In this document: piece after piece, positions 25,532 to 33,836 of the stretch
How positions within the stretch are numbered: position 1 is the stretch's first letter
Layout of the letters: each line of letters opens with the position of its first letter
Assembly: GCA_016702415.1 (NCBI GenBank)
Contig: JADJEA010000001.1
Location: forward strand, 1,035,001-1,099,000
Origin: Nostocoides sp.
Lineage (GTDB): Bacteria > Actinomycetota > Actinomycetes > Actinomycetales > Dermatophilaceae
DNA: 64,000 nt
Direction of reading: 5' to 3'
Translations under genes and position numbers: made by a program
The notes under the pieces: model-generated
What the model saw: the letters and a program-made list of their open reading frames with translations, nothing else
Told to the model about the DNA's origin: nothing
Databases searched by the model: none

Positions 25532-26851
25532 TCAGGACGTGGGCCAGCTCTTGTCGATGTTGTCGAGCATGGCGGTCTCGTCCTCCTGGCCCGAGATCCA
25601 CTTGACGGGCTCGGTCCAGAACGTGCCTGCGCCGACTTTTGCCGGCATCAGGTCGGACCCGTCAAACCGGGCGGCCGAGGAGGCGTAGAGCACGTCCTTG
25701 GCGATCGTCTGGAGGGTCTTGCTCGGGTAGAGCGTGACGTCGAACGACTTGTGCGGCGAGAAGTAGCCGGCCTTGCCGACCTCGGTGCCGTTCTCCTTGC
25801 TGGCGATGAAGTCGCGCAGCGCGAGGGTGTTCTTGTCGTTGTTGAATGCCGCGGCAAGGTCGCCACCGACGAGAACCGGGTTGTTGCCGGCCTCCTTGGG
25901 CGGGAAGGCCGCGACACCAACCGTGGTGTCGAGCTTGGCAAGGACGTCGTCGGGGAAGCCGCCCTTGCCGGCGATGAAGGTCGCCTGCTTGAAGAGGTAG
26001 CAGCCGGGCGGGCTCTTGAACAGCGCGTTGCCGCCGGTCTGGAAGTTGGTCGAGACGATGGCCTTGGTGCCACCGAGGACGTTCTTGTCGGTGAACGCGA
26101 TCTCGTGGAAGTAGTCGAAGGCCGCCTTGATCTCGGGGGAGTTGAACTTCAACTCACCCTTGACCCACTTGTCGTAGTTCTCCGGCCCCGCGACGCGAAG
26201 GACGAGGTCCTCGATCCAGTCGGTGATCGGCCATCCGGTGGCCTGGCCGGACTCCGCGGCGATGCACCACGGGGTCTTGCCGGCGGCGGCGAGGTCATTG
26301 GTGACCTTGAGCAGCTCGTCCATCGTCGCGGGGAAGGTCATCCCGGTCGCCTTCCAGGCGGCCTGGTCGTACCAGAGAAGCGACTTGACGCTGACTGCGG
26401 AGGGGAGACCGTAGACCTTGCCGTCGCAGGTGCCGGACTCTGCGAAGCCGGGGACGAGGGTTTCCTTGTCCGTGGCGACAGTGGCGTCGTCGAAGGCGAC
26501 GAGCTTGCCCTGCTTGGCGAGGTCGCACATGAGCCCCGGCTGCGGGAACAGGCCGACATCGGGGGTGTTACCACCGGCGACGCGGGTCTTGATCTCGGTG
26601 TCCCACGATCCGGCCTTGGTGAACTTGATCTTGAAGCCGTTCTTGTCGGCGAACGCGTTGAGGTCCTTCTGGAACGCGGTCTCCTGCTCGTTGCCGAAGC
26701 CGTACATCACCTCGATGGTGGACTTGCCCGAACCCGATGCAGCGGTGGTGGCGGTGTTCGAGGTCGACGATCCGCCGCCCCCGAGGCAGCCCGTGGTCGA
26801 GGCGACCGCCCCGATCGCCACCGCCGCCATGACGTAGCGCTTAGCGCCCAT
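25532..26851 (-). CDS. Sugar ABC transporter substrate-binding lipoprotein
   Basis: A 439-residue extracellular binding protein anchored by lipid: signal peptide MGAKRYVMAAVAIGAVASTT followed by GCLGGGGSS with the lipobox Cys at residue 22. The mature part is a family 1 solute-binding protein (IEVMYGFGNEQETAFQKDLN at the start, later APENYDKWVKGELKF). The ATG at 26851 follows AAGGAGAG; longer starts would bury the signal peptide. First gene of the operon that ends in the GH66-like glycosidase, suggesting isomalto-oligosaccharides or similar alpha-glucosides as ligands (inference). Confidence 0.92.
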   Translation of the reverse strand: MGAKRYVMAAVAIGAVASTTGCLGGGGSSTSNTATTAASGSGKSTIEVMYGFGNEQETAFQKDLNAFADKNGFKIKFTKAGSWDTEIKTRVAGGNTPDVGLFPQPGLMCDLAKQGKLVAFDDATVATDKETLVPGFAESGTCDGKVYGLPSAVSVKSLLWYDQAAWKATGMTFPATMDELLKVTNDLAAAGKTPWCIAAESGQATGWPITDWIEDLVLRVAGPENYDKWVKGELKFNSPEIKAAFDYFHEIAFTDKNVLGGTKAIVSTNFQTGGNALFKSPPGCYLFKQATFIAGKGGFPDDVLAKLDTTVGVAAFPPKEAGNNPVLVGGDLAAAFNNDKNTLALRDFIASKENGTEVGKAGYFSPHKSFDVTLYPSKTLQTIAKDVLYASSAARFDGSDLMPAKVGAGTFWTEPVKWISGQEDETAMLDNIDKSWPTS

Positions 26852-26954
26852 AAATGACTCTCCTTGACTGGTGTACGCGGGCGCATCGCCGGTCCAGGAG
26901 GGGCGGCTCCGCATCCCTGCTGTCAGTTCGCCCACCATGGGCTATGACGAACGA

Positions 26955-26984
26955 ACAATCCTCCACCGATTGAACGGTCGTCAA
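26955..26984 (-). promoter_or_regulatory. Candidate promoter of the sugar ABC operon
   Basis: On the minus strand TTGACG (26984-26979) and GATTGT (26960-26955) are 18 bases apart, a fair -35/-10 pair, about 100 bases before the binding-protein gene. Confidence 0.4.
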
Positions 26985-27036
26985 GCGTTCTCACGGCGTG
27001 GCGGCACACTGCAACCGTTCAGTGTCCGGATTGTTA

Positions 27037-27050
27037 TGGAAACGCTTTCA
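27037..27050. promoter_or_regulatory. LacI-family operator
   Basis: TGGAAACGCTTTCA (TGAAAGCGTTTCCA on the other strand) has the central CG and half-sites of LacI/GalR-family and CcpA-type operators. It lies upstream of the sugar ABC operon, which fits control by a sugar-responsive LacI repressor; no such gene is in the window. Confidence 0.7.
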
Positions 27051-27086
27051 TCGCGCGTCCACGATGCGGTCCACGCGGCGAAACAG

Positions 27087-28604
27087 CTACCCGCTCACCC
27101 CGGAGGCACCCGTCGATCCAGCCCCCTGGACGGCGCGGATCCAGGCCTCGACGTCGGGGCGGGCGCGCGGCATACGGGCGGAGAGCACCTCGTGGCCGTC
27201 CTGGGTGACCAGGACGTCGTCCTCGATCCGGATGCCGATCCCCCGGAACCGCTGCGGCGCCAATTGGTCGTCCGCCTTGAAATAGAGGCCGGGTTCGACG
27301 GTGAGGATCATCCCCGCCGCGAGGGTGCCTTCGCGGTACTCCTCCCGCGAGGCCAGGGCGCAGTCGTGGACGTCCAGGCCGAGGTGGTGGCTGGTCCCAT
27401 GGACCATCCAGCGCCGGTGATACTGCCCGTGCTCCTTGTCGAGAGTGGCCTCGACGTCGATGCCCTCGGGCAGCAGGCCCCACGCGTGGAGGTGCTCGGC
27501 GATGACCCGGATGGCCGCGGCGTGGATATCGGAGAAGGTGGCTCCGGGCCTGACCGCGTCGATGCCGGCCTGCTGCGCGGCATACACCGCGTCGTAGATC
27601 TCGGACTGGGCATCGCTGAACGTCCCATCGACCGGGAGTGTGCGGGTGATGTCGGCGGTGTAGAGGGAGTCGACCTCCACCCCGGCGTCCAGGAGGACCA
27701 GGTCGCCCTCGGTGACATCGCCGGTGTTCCTGATCCAATGCAGCGTGTTGGCGTGGTCCCCGGCGGCGCAGATCGAGTCGTAGCCGACGCCATTGCCCTG
27801 GTGGCGCGCGTGGAGTCCGAAAATGCCCTCGATCCAGCGTTCGCCGCGCTCCTTCTCGGCCAGTCCGGAAAGCTCCCGGATCACGGCCTCGAAGCCGATC
27901 CGGGTCGCCTCGATCGCCTCCCGCATCTGGGCGACCTCGTGCTCGTCCTTGACCATCCGAGCCAGCGAGATCGTATGCGCGAGTGCGTCGTCCGCTTCCT
28001 CGGTCGCCGCCGCGTCGCGCCCCTCCGCGGTCCGCCGCTGGTCGAGGTCGGCCGTCAGGGCCCGATCGGCATCGCGGACCACCCGCACGAGCGTCGCTGC
28101 GGCGTCCTTGGTGACGTCGTCGAGGACGTCGTCGAGATGCCGGGCCGTGAGCCCGAGTTCGGCCTCGATGTCGTCGATCGAGGGCCGGGCCCCCACCCAG
28201 AACTCCCCGAAGCGTGGGCTGTCGAAGAACTCGTCGCTGTCGCGGGGAGCGCGCGGGCGGAAGTAGAGGATCGCCTCGTGTCCCGTGGGCGTCGGCTCGA
28301 GGACGAGCACGGCGTCGGGTTCGCGGTCGGCGCCGAGGCCGGTCAGATAGGCGAAGGCGGTGTGGGGGCGGAAGACGTAGTCGCAGTCGTTGCTGCGCAC
28401 CTTCAACCCGCCGGCGGGGATCACGAGCCGGTCGCCGCGGAAACGGGCGCTCAACGCGGCGCGGCGGGCCGCGGCATACGGTGCAGCGAGCGCGAGTTCC
28501 GGTCGTCCGGTATGCCGATCCGCCCACCCCTGCCGGATGAACTCCCGCAGCTCGTCCGTGGTCTCGCGGGTGCGGTTGTCGGCGAGCTTCTGCTCTTCAC
28601 TCAT
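27087..28604 (-). CDS. pepP: Xaa-Pro aminopeptidase (aminopeptidase P)
   Basis: A 505-residue metallopeptidase that removes an N-terminal residue preceding proline. The pita-bread fold metal ligands are visible: D in LLDAGVEVDSLYTADITRT (two Asp), H in VHGTSHHLGLDVHD, E in ILTVEPGLYF, and E in GIGIRIEDDVLV. The N-terminal creatinase-like domain is residues 30-210. Length agrees with actinobacterial PepP. It is monocistronic; the octamer CGGCATAC occurs three times and GTATGCCG once in its coding sequence. Confidence 0.93.
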   Translation of the reverse strand: MSEEQKLADNRTRETTDELREFIRQGWADRHTGRPELALAAPYAAARRAALSARFRGDRLVIPAGGLKVRSNDCDYVFRPHTAFAYLTGLGADREPDAVLVLEPTPTGHEAILYFRPRAPRDSDEFFDSPRFGEFWVGARPSIDDIEAELGLTARHLDDVLDDVTKDAAATLVRVVRDADRALTADLDQRRTAEGRDAAATEEADDALAHTISLARMVKDEHEVAQMREAIEATRIGFEAVIRELSGLAEKERGERWIEGIFGLHARHQGNGVGYDSICAAGDHANTLHWIRNTGDVTEGDLVLLDAGVEVDSLYTADITRTLPVDGTFSDAQSEIYDAVYAAQQAGIDAVRPGATFSDIHAAAIRVIAEHLHAWGLLPEGIDVEATLDKEHGQYHRRWMVHGTSHHLGLDVHDCALASREEYREGTLAAGMILTVEPGLYFKADDQLAPQRFRGIGIRIEDDVLVTQDGHEVLSARMPRARPDVEAWIRAVQGAGSTGASGVSG

Positions 28605-28710
28605 GGTCCGTATGCTGCCACTCCCGGCCCCTGGGGTGCCCTCGTTGCCGCGGATCGGGTGCGCTGACGGCGGTGGTCATGGAGGGGGCGGACGCAGGAC
28701 GATCCGGCGA

Positions 28711-28744
28711 CCGGCGCTCAATCCCGCCGAGGTTTGAGCGCCGG
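28711..28744 (-). terminator. Hairpin after the MaoC gene
   Basis: Stem CCGGCGCTCAA (28711-28721) with TTGAGCGCCGG (28734-28744), loop of 12. It lies between the MaoC stop and the pepP start, where transcription of the MaoC gene should end. The rest of the 250-base gap shows nothing clear. Confidence 0.6.
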
Positions 28745-28854
28745 CCGGTCCCCCTTCACAGGGGTTTCCAGCCTTGCCCAACCGACTGGTTACCCGCCAG
28801 TCGCAGTTTTCGAGGACATGGTCGCGGTGGAGGACAGGGCGATCGTGGGCCGGA

Positions 28855-29379
28855 TCAGGCCCCGGGCCAGTTCTTGTCGGGTTGAGGGACCGGCCGGCCG
28901 GGCTGCTCGCCGCCGCGGGCCTCGAGGTAGTTCTGCTTGGGCACCATGACCTTGCGGCGGAAGATGCACACGACCTTGCCGTCCTGGTTGTAGCCGATCG
29001 TCTCGACATAGACCACCCCGCGGTCGTCCTTGGAGGAGGACTCCCACTTGTCGAGCACCTTGGTTTCGCCATACAGCGTGTCGCCGTGGAACGTGGGGGC
29101 CACGTGCCGGAGGGATTCGATCTCGAGGTTGGCGATGGCCTTGCCGCTGATGTCCGGGACCGACATCCCGAGGAGGATGGAGTAGACGTAGTTGCCGACC
29201 ACGACGTTCTTGCCGAACTGGGTCGTCTCCTGGGCGTAGTGCTCGTCCATGTGGAGCGGGTGGTGGTTCATCGTCAGGAGGCAGAAGAGGTGGTCGTCGT
29301 ACTCCGTGACCGTCTTGCCGGGCCAGTGCTTGTAGGTGGCCCCGACCTCGAACTCCTCGTAGCTGCGACCGAACTGCAT
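28855..29379 (-). CDS. MaoC-family (R)-hydratase/dehydratase
   Basis: A 174-residue single hot-dog protein. The MaoC hydratase motif is readable: a D...H pair in LTMNHHPLHMDEHYA (residues 35-49), which is the place of the Asp/His dyad, followed by GNYVYSILLGM. Such enzymes hydrate 2-enoyl-CoA. Length and the motif FHGDTLYGETKVL suggest the mesaconyl-CoA/itaconyl-CoA-hydratase-like branch, but that is a guess. AAGGAG before the ATG is a good ribosome site. Confidence 0.85.
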   Translation of the reverse strand: MQFGRSYEEFEVGATYKHWPGKTVTEYDDHLFCLLTMNHHPLHMDEHYAQETTQFGKNVVVGNYVYSILLGMSVPDISGKAIANLEIESLRHVAPTFHGDTLYGETKVLDKWESSSKDDRGVVYVETIGYNQDGKVVCIFRRKVMVPKQNYLEARGGEQPGRPVPQPDKNWPGA

Positions 29380-29473
29380 AACCTGGCTCCTTCACGTCGT
29401 CGTGTGACATTCCATCCTCCCCGTCCCGCCGCGGTCGCTTCCACCGTCCGGGGCGTGGGTTCCCTCACAGGGG

Positions 29474-31216
29474 TTAGGACGGGGGCGCGGGCGGAGGCGA
29501 GGAGAGCGGGAGGCGCACGGAGCTGGATGCCGTGTCGATCGTCATGGTGTTGCCCGCGGGAGGGCGGATCGTGAAGTCGTGGTCGGTCTGGAGGATCGTG
29601 ACGCCGATCCGATGACCGGCGGGGAAGAGGTGCTCGGTGGCCTCGAAGGCGACCGGGACCGTGATCGGCTCGCCGGGGGTGATCGGGTCGGTCCGCCAGA
29701 GGGTGGCGCGGTTCTGCGGGTCCGCCCAGCCCATGGTGACCAGTTGGGGTGGCCCGTTCGGGGGGAGGTCGACGATGGCGAGGGACAGGTTCGCTGCGTC
29801 CTGGCCGAGCGACATACGGACGGAGGCGGTGGCGAAGCCGGACAAGCGCGTTTCCGCGCCGAGTCGGGCTGAGGCGAACGCCAGGCCATTGGCCCGGCGC
29901 GGGTGGGCGCTGAAGGCGAGCAGCGTCTGATCGGGCCGGTCGGTGAAGGTGAGCCAGCGCGCAGGGGTGCCGGCGCGCAGCGTCATTTCGGCGAGGGGCA
30001 CGGCCTGGGGGGTGGTCCCGGGGAGGGGCCACGCGGCATACCTCCTGATCGTGCCGGACCACTCGGCGACCAGGACCGGCAACTCGTTTTCGACCCCGTT
30101 GCGGATCTCGAGGACGTACCTGGTGAACCAGCGGATCTGCTCGGCAAGGGGCGGCGGGCCGCCATGGCCGCCGGGCTGCCAGTACAGCTTGGTGGGGGTG
30201 CCCTGGGCGTGGAGAGCGGCATACCAACGGGCGGCCTGGGAGGGCTTGACGTTCCAGTCCGAGAGGCCGTGGGCGACGTAGACGGCGGCCTTGACCCGGC
30301 GGACGTCAGCGAGATAGCTGCGTTCGCGCCAGAAGGCGCTCATGTCGCCGGTGCGGCGGTCCTGGCGGCGAGCGAGATCGGCGACGACGGGGCGGCAGAT
30401 CTCGGGGTGCGTCCGCGTGAGGACGAATTTGGCGAGGATGTCGGCGTCCTCGCCCTGATAGCCCTCGGGGGCGACGACGGCGCCCCCGGCGCGGTAGTAG
30501 GAATACCAATCGCTGATCGCCGAGATCGGGATGATCGCCTTGAGGCCCTCGACCCCGGTCGTGGCGACGGCATTGGGGAGGGTGCCGTCGTAGGACGTGC
30601 CGATCATGCCGACCGCGCCCGAGGCCCAGGCCGCCCGCACCGGCGCGCCGGCCGCGTCGACCGCCGGGGCGCGCCCGTTGAGCCAGTCGATGACGGCCTT
30701 GACCCCGAGTGTCTCGGCCCGGCCGCCCGTCGTGGGGCACCCGGTCGAGCCGCCGGTGCCGATCGAGTCGACCTCCGCCCAGGCGAAACCTCGGGTGATC
30801 CATGTCCTGGCCGCCCACGGGGTGACGCCTCCCGCGCTGCGCCCCGTCGCGGGCGGGTGGTAGAGGTCGTGGTCGACATCGTGGTTCTTCACCGGATTGA
30901 CACCGGCCCAGTACGGGCTGGCCTCCATGATGACGGGAGCCCGTGGCGGACCGTCCTTGGCCCGGGCGAAACGCACCAGGACCCGATCCGGGCGGCCGTC
31001 GCGGTCGGAATCCGTCGGCACCTGGACCCAGGCGCGTCCCTGTATCCAGGTGCCTGGGTCGCCGGAGAAGACCGGCTGCGCTTGTCCGTCCACGATGACG
31101 AGGCCGGGGTGCGCGTCGGAGCGATCGATCGACAAGGACGTGGCTGGTGTCGCCGCCGATGCCGTGCCCGCGACCAGGACGCCCGCCACCGCCGCCACCA
31201 GAGTCGTATGCCGCAT
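29474..31216 (-). CDS. Secreted CocE/S15-family hydrolase (X-Pro dipeptidyl-peptidase-like)
   Basis: A 580-residue exported serine hydrolase. The signal peptide ends about residue 22 (VAGTASA-ATP). The nucleophile Ser is in GMIGTSYDGTLPN near residue 200, the Asp and His of the triad are expected in SDWNVKPSQAARWY and QPGGHGGPP, and the C-terminal jelly-roll of X-Pro dipeptidyl-peptidases ends the protein (LFPAGHRIGVTI). AGGAGG precedes the ATG at 31216. Members cleave proline peptides or esters such as cocaine and acyl amides; the substrate is undetermined. Confidence 0.85.
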   Translation of the reverse strand: MRHTTLVAAVAGVLVAGTASAATPATSLSIDRSDAHPGLVIVDGQAQPVFSGDPGTWIQGRAWVQVPTDSDRDGRPDRVLVRFARAKDGPPRAPVIMEASPYWAGVNPVKNHDVDHDLYHPPATGRSAGGVTPWAARTWITRGFAWAEVDSIGTGGSTGCPTTGGRAETLGVKAVIDWLNGRAPAVDAAGAPVRAAWASGAVGMIGTSYDGTLPNAVATTGVEGLKAIIPISAISDWYSYYRAGGAVVAPEGYQGEDADILAKFVLTRTHPEICRPVVADLARRQDRRTGDMSAFWRERSYLADVRRVKAAVYVAHGLSDWNVKPSQAARWYAALHAQGTPTKLYWQPGGHGGPPPLAEQIRWFTRYVLEIRNGVENELPVLVAEWSGTIRRYAAWPLPGTTPQAVPLAEMTLRAGTPARWLTFTDRPDQTLLAFSAHPRRANGLAFASARLGAETRLSGFATASVRMSLGQDAANLSLAIVDLPPNGPPQLVTMGWADPQNRATLWRTDPITPGEPITVPVAFEATEHLFPAGHRIGVTILQTDHDFTIRPPAGNTMTIDTASSSVRLPLSSPPPAPPS

Positions 31217-31306
31217 GCTCCCCACCTCCTGCCGGCCAACCTCCCGTCGGCCAACCGCGTGCTCGCCCACCACCTGCCGACCCCACCCTAGAGGCCGGCG
31301 CGGACA

Positions 31307-32896
31307 TCACCCGATGTCGCGGGAGCGGAAGGCGGCCGCCCCACCCGCAGCGAGGACGGCGGCGAGGACGGTCATCGCGATGGCCGGGCCGGCCGCGAAG
31401 CTGCCCCCGGGCAGCTGGGAGAGGTGATCCAGGGGTGAGAGCCCGACGAGCCAGCCCGGAAGCTCCAACAAGGGCCCGAACTCGCCGAGCACGAGGGCCA
31501 CGGTCAGTGCGGCCCAACCCACGGGAGCGGTCCACCGCTGCCCCAGTCCGTATGCCGCGAACCCCACCCCGATGAGCAGCCACACCGCGGGGAGGGTCGC
31601 CCAGGCCGCGAGCGTCAGTTCCAGGGGTGACGGTCCCGCAACGTCGGCCGCCGCGGCAACGAGTCCGGCGACCAGGCCCACCACGGTCATCAGCAACGTG
31701 GGGAGGGCGAGGGCAAGGAGGAGGCGCGCGACATACAGGCGAGGACGGCTGACGGCGGCGGCGAGCAGCGGCTCGGTGCGTCCCACGCGTTCCTCGGTGG
31801 CCAGACGGACGGCGAGGACGATTCCGGCGGCGGCGCCACCAGCGGCGCAGAACCGTAATTCGGTCGCGAAGTAGATGTCGGTGAGCAACCCCGCGGTGCC
31901 GCCGAGCTTGCGCAACATCTCGGCGACCTGCGGTTGATCGGCCATATCGGCGATCGACTTCACGAGATTGCCGACGACCACGGCCAGCACGGCATAGGTC
32001 ACCGACCAGCCCAGGATCGTGGCGCGGTCCACGCGCCAGGCCAGAGCCAGCGGGCTGCGCAGCGATGCCGCCGCCGTGGCGCGTCCGGGCCGCGCGGGCA
32101 GGAGACCCGACCCGAGATCGCGCCGCTGCAACAGGGCAAAGGCGACTCCCAGGCACCCGGCCAGGAGGGCGAGGGCGAGGGCGAGCACCCAGAGGCGGTT
32201 CGCGCCATACGGCCGGACCTGGCCGACCCAGCCCAGGGGCGAGATCCACGACAGGACACCGGCATTGGCCTGTGTGTCGCCGACGGCGCGCACGAGGAAA
32301 ATCGCCCCCAGCGTGCCCAACCCCAGCCCCGAGGCTGCCCGCGCGCTGGTCGTCAGCTGGGCCGCGAGCGCGGCCACGCCGGTCATGACGACACCGGCGA
32401 TGAGCCACGTGACCCCGAAGGCGACCGATCCCGCGGGGGCGAGCCCGAGCGCGGCCAGGCCGGCGACCGAAAGCGCAGCCGTGACGATGCTGGTCAGCAG
32501 GGCCAGGACAACGGCGGCGGTCAAGGGCGCGCGCCGGCCGACGACGCCCGCGCCGATCAGTTCGAAGCGGCCTTCCTCTTCCTCCACCCGCGTATGCCGA
32601 CGGACCAGGGCGTGGGTCAGGATGCCGAGGAAGACCGCCCCGAGCATGACCGTCTTGAAGACGGACAAGCCGCCGCGGTTGACGACGACGGGGCCGTACA
32701 TCGCCGACACCGCGGGATTGGACAGTATGCCGCCCAACCCCTCGACGGCGGCCTGGTCGGTCGGGTAGAGCGCCATGGTCGCCTGCGCCGACCCGACAGA
32801 GAGGGCCGTCAGCGTGGCGACCGTGACCGGGATCAGGAGGCGGTCGCGCCGCCAGGCCAGGCGCAGCAACTGACCCGTGCCCGTGTAGGCGCTCAT
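31307..32896 (-). CDS. ABC exporter permease, ABC-2 type
   Basis: A 529-residue polytopic protein with about 12 hydrophobic segments in two similar halves; each half begins with a LAWR-D motif (LRLAWRRDRLLIPVT at residue 11, LALAWRVDRATILGWS in the middle), which suggests an internal duplication. Its ATG overlaps the ATPase stop (ATGA), so the two make one exporter. Proteins of this layout export antibiotics or lipids, and in Streptomyces many are resistance pumps controlled by TetR. The substrate is not known. Confidence 0.85.
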   Translation of the reverse strand: MSAYTGTGQLLRLAWRRDRLLIPVTVATLTALSVGSAQATMALYPTDQAAVEGLGGILSNPAVSAMYGPVVVNRGGLSVFKTVMLGAVFLGILTHALVRRHTRVEEEEGRFELIGAGVVGRRAPLTAAVVLALLTSIVTAALSVAGLAALGLAPAGSVAFGVTWLIAGVVMTGVAALAAQLTTSARAASGLGLGTLGAIFLVRAVGDTQANAGVLSWISPLGWVGQVRPYGANRLWVLALALALLAGCLGVAFALLQRRDLGSGLLPARPGRATAAASLRSPLALAWRVDRATILGWSVTYAVLAVVVGNLVKSIADMADQPQVAEMLRKLGGTAGLLTDIYFATELRFCAAGGAAAGIVLAVRLATEERVGRTEPLLAAAVSRPRLYVARLLLALALPTLLMTVVGLVAGLVAAAADVAGPSPLELTLAAWATLPAVWLLIGVGFAAYGLGQRWTAPVGWAALTVALVLGEFGPLLELPGWLVGLSPLDHLSQLPGGSFAAGPAIAMTVLAAVLAAGGAAAFRSRDIG

Positions 32897-33795
32897 CGCC
32901 CGGCTGCCGCCTCGTCGTAGTGGGCCAGGAACAGATCCTCCAGGCTCGGCGGGGTGCTGGTCAGGGTCGTCAGGCCCGCCCGGTCGAGGACGGCGATGGC
33001 GGCGCCGATGTGGCCGGTGTCGACCGAGAATGTGACGCGATCGCCGTCGACGGCCACGTCGTGGACTCCAGGGAGCTCCCGGAGTCGTTGTGGCGCAAGG
33101 GGTTCGGCGACAGTGGCGGCGACCTGCGTGCGGGTCAGGTGGCGCAGGTCGGCGAGGGTTCCGCTGTCGACGATCCGGCCGGCGCGCACGATGCTCACGC
33201 GCTCGGCCGCGCGCTCGACCTCGCTGAGGATGTGACTCGACAACAGGACGGTCAGCCCCTGAGCCCGTCGGGCCCGCAACTCGTCCTGGAAGACGCGCTC
33301 CATCAGCGGGTCGAGCCCGGCGGTCGGTTCGTCGAGGATGAGCAGGGGGACATCGCCGGAGAGGGCGGCGACGAGGGCGACCTTCTGGCGGTTGCCCTTG
33401 GAGTAGGAGCGACCCTTCTTGGTCGGGTCCAGCTCGAACCGCTCGATCAGATCGGCCCGACGGGTCGGGTCCAGGCCCCCGCGCAACCGGCCGAGAAGGT
33501 CGATGACCTCGCCGCCGGTGAGATTGGGCCACAACGTGACGTCACCGGGCACATAGGCGAGGTGCCGGTGGATCTCGGTCGAGTCCGCCCACGGGTCTTT
33601 GCCGAGTACCCGCGCCGTGCCGGAGTCGGAGCGCAGGAGTCCGAGGAGGATGCGGATCGTCGTCGACTTGCCGGCCCCATTGGGCCCGAGGAATCCGTGG
33701 ACCTCGCCCTCCTCGACGCTCAGGTCGAGACCGTCGAGCGCCGTGACCGACCCGAAGCGCTTGACCAGCCCACGCGTCTCGATGACAGCAGCCAT
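32893..33795 (-). CDS. ABC exporter ATP-binding protein
   Basis: A 300-residue ATPase: Walker A GPNGAGKST (residues 37-45), signature region YSKGNRQKVALVAAL (the usual LSGGQ is reduced to SKGNRQ, as in a known ABC-2 subgroup), Walker B LLILDEPTAGLDP, and switch His in SSHILSEVE. The C-terminal part is the regulatory tail of the DrrA-like group. The transcript is probably leaderless: TAGGCT lies 7 bases before the ATG, inside a palindrome. Confidence 0.93.
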   Translation of the reverse strand: MAAVIETRGLVKRFGSVTALDGLDLSVEEGEVHGFLGPNGAGKSTTIRILLGLLRSDSGTARVLGKDPWADSTEIHRHLAYVPGDVTLWPNLTGGEVIDLLGRLRGGLDPTRRADLIERFELDPTKKGRSYSKGNRQKVALVAALSGDVPLLILDEPTAGLDPLMERVFQDELRARRAQGLTVLLSSHILSEVERAAERVSIVRAGRIVDSGTLADLRHLTRTQVAATVAEPLAPQRLRELPGVHDVAVDGDRVTFSVDTGHIGAAIAVLDRAGLTTLTSTPPSLEDLFLAHYDEAAAGR

Positions 33796-33821
33796 ATCGG
33801 CGAGCCTACGCTCGCCGATAT
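33794..33821 (-). promoter_or_regulatory. Operator palindrome over the ABC exporter promoter and start codon
   Basis: Perfect 12-bp arms ATATCGGCGAGC (33794-33805) and GCTCGCCGATAT (33810-33821) with loop CTAC. The minus-strand -10 TAGGCT (33808-33803) lies at its centre and the start codon at its edge. A repressor here would block transcription outright, as for TetR or PadR controlled drug exporters. Confidence 0.7.
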
Positions 33822-33836
33822 CGCCGCTCTATCGCG

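Noticed and set aside
30306..32408. A 700-codon minus-strand frame across the hydrolase and exporter genes
   Set aside because: It crosses two well-supported genes in another phase and is Arg/Gly-rich throughout.
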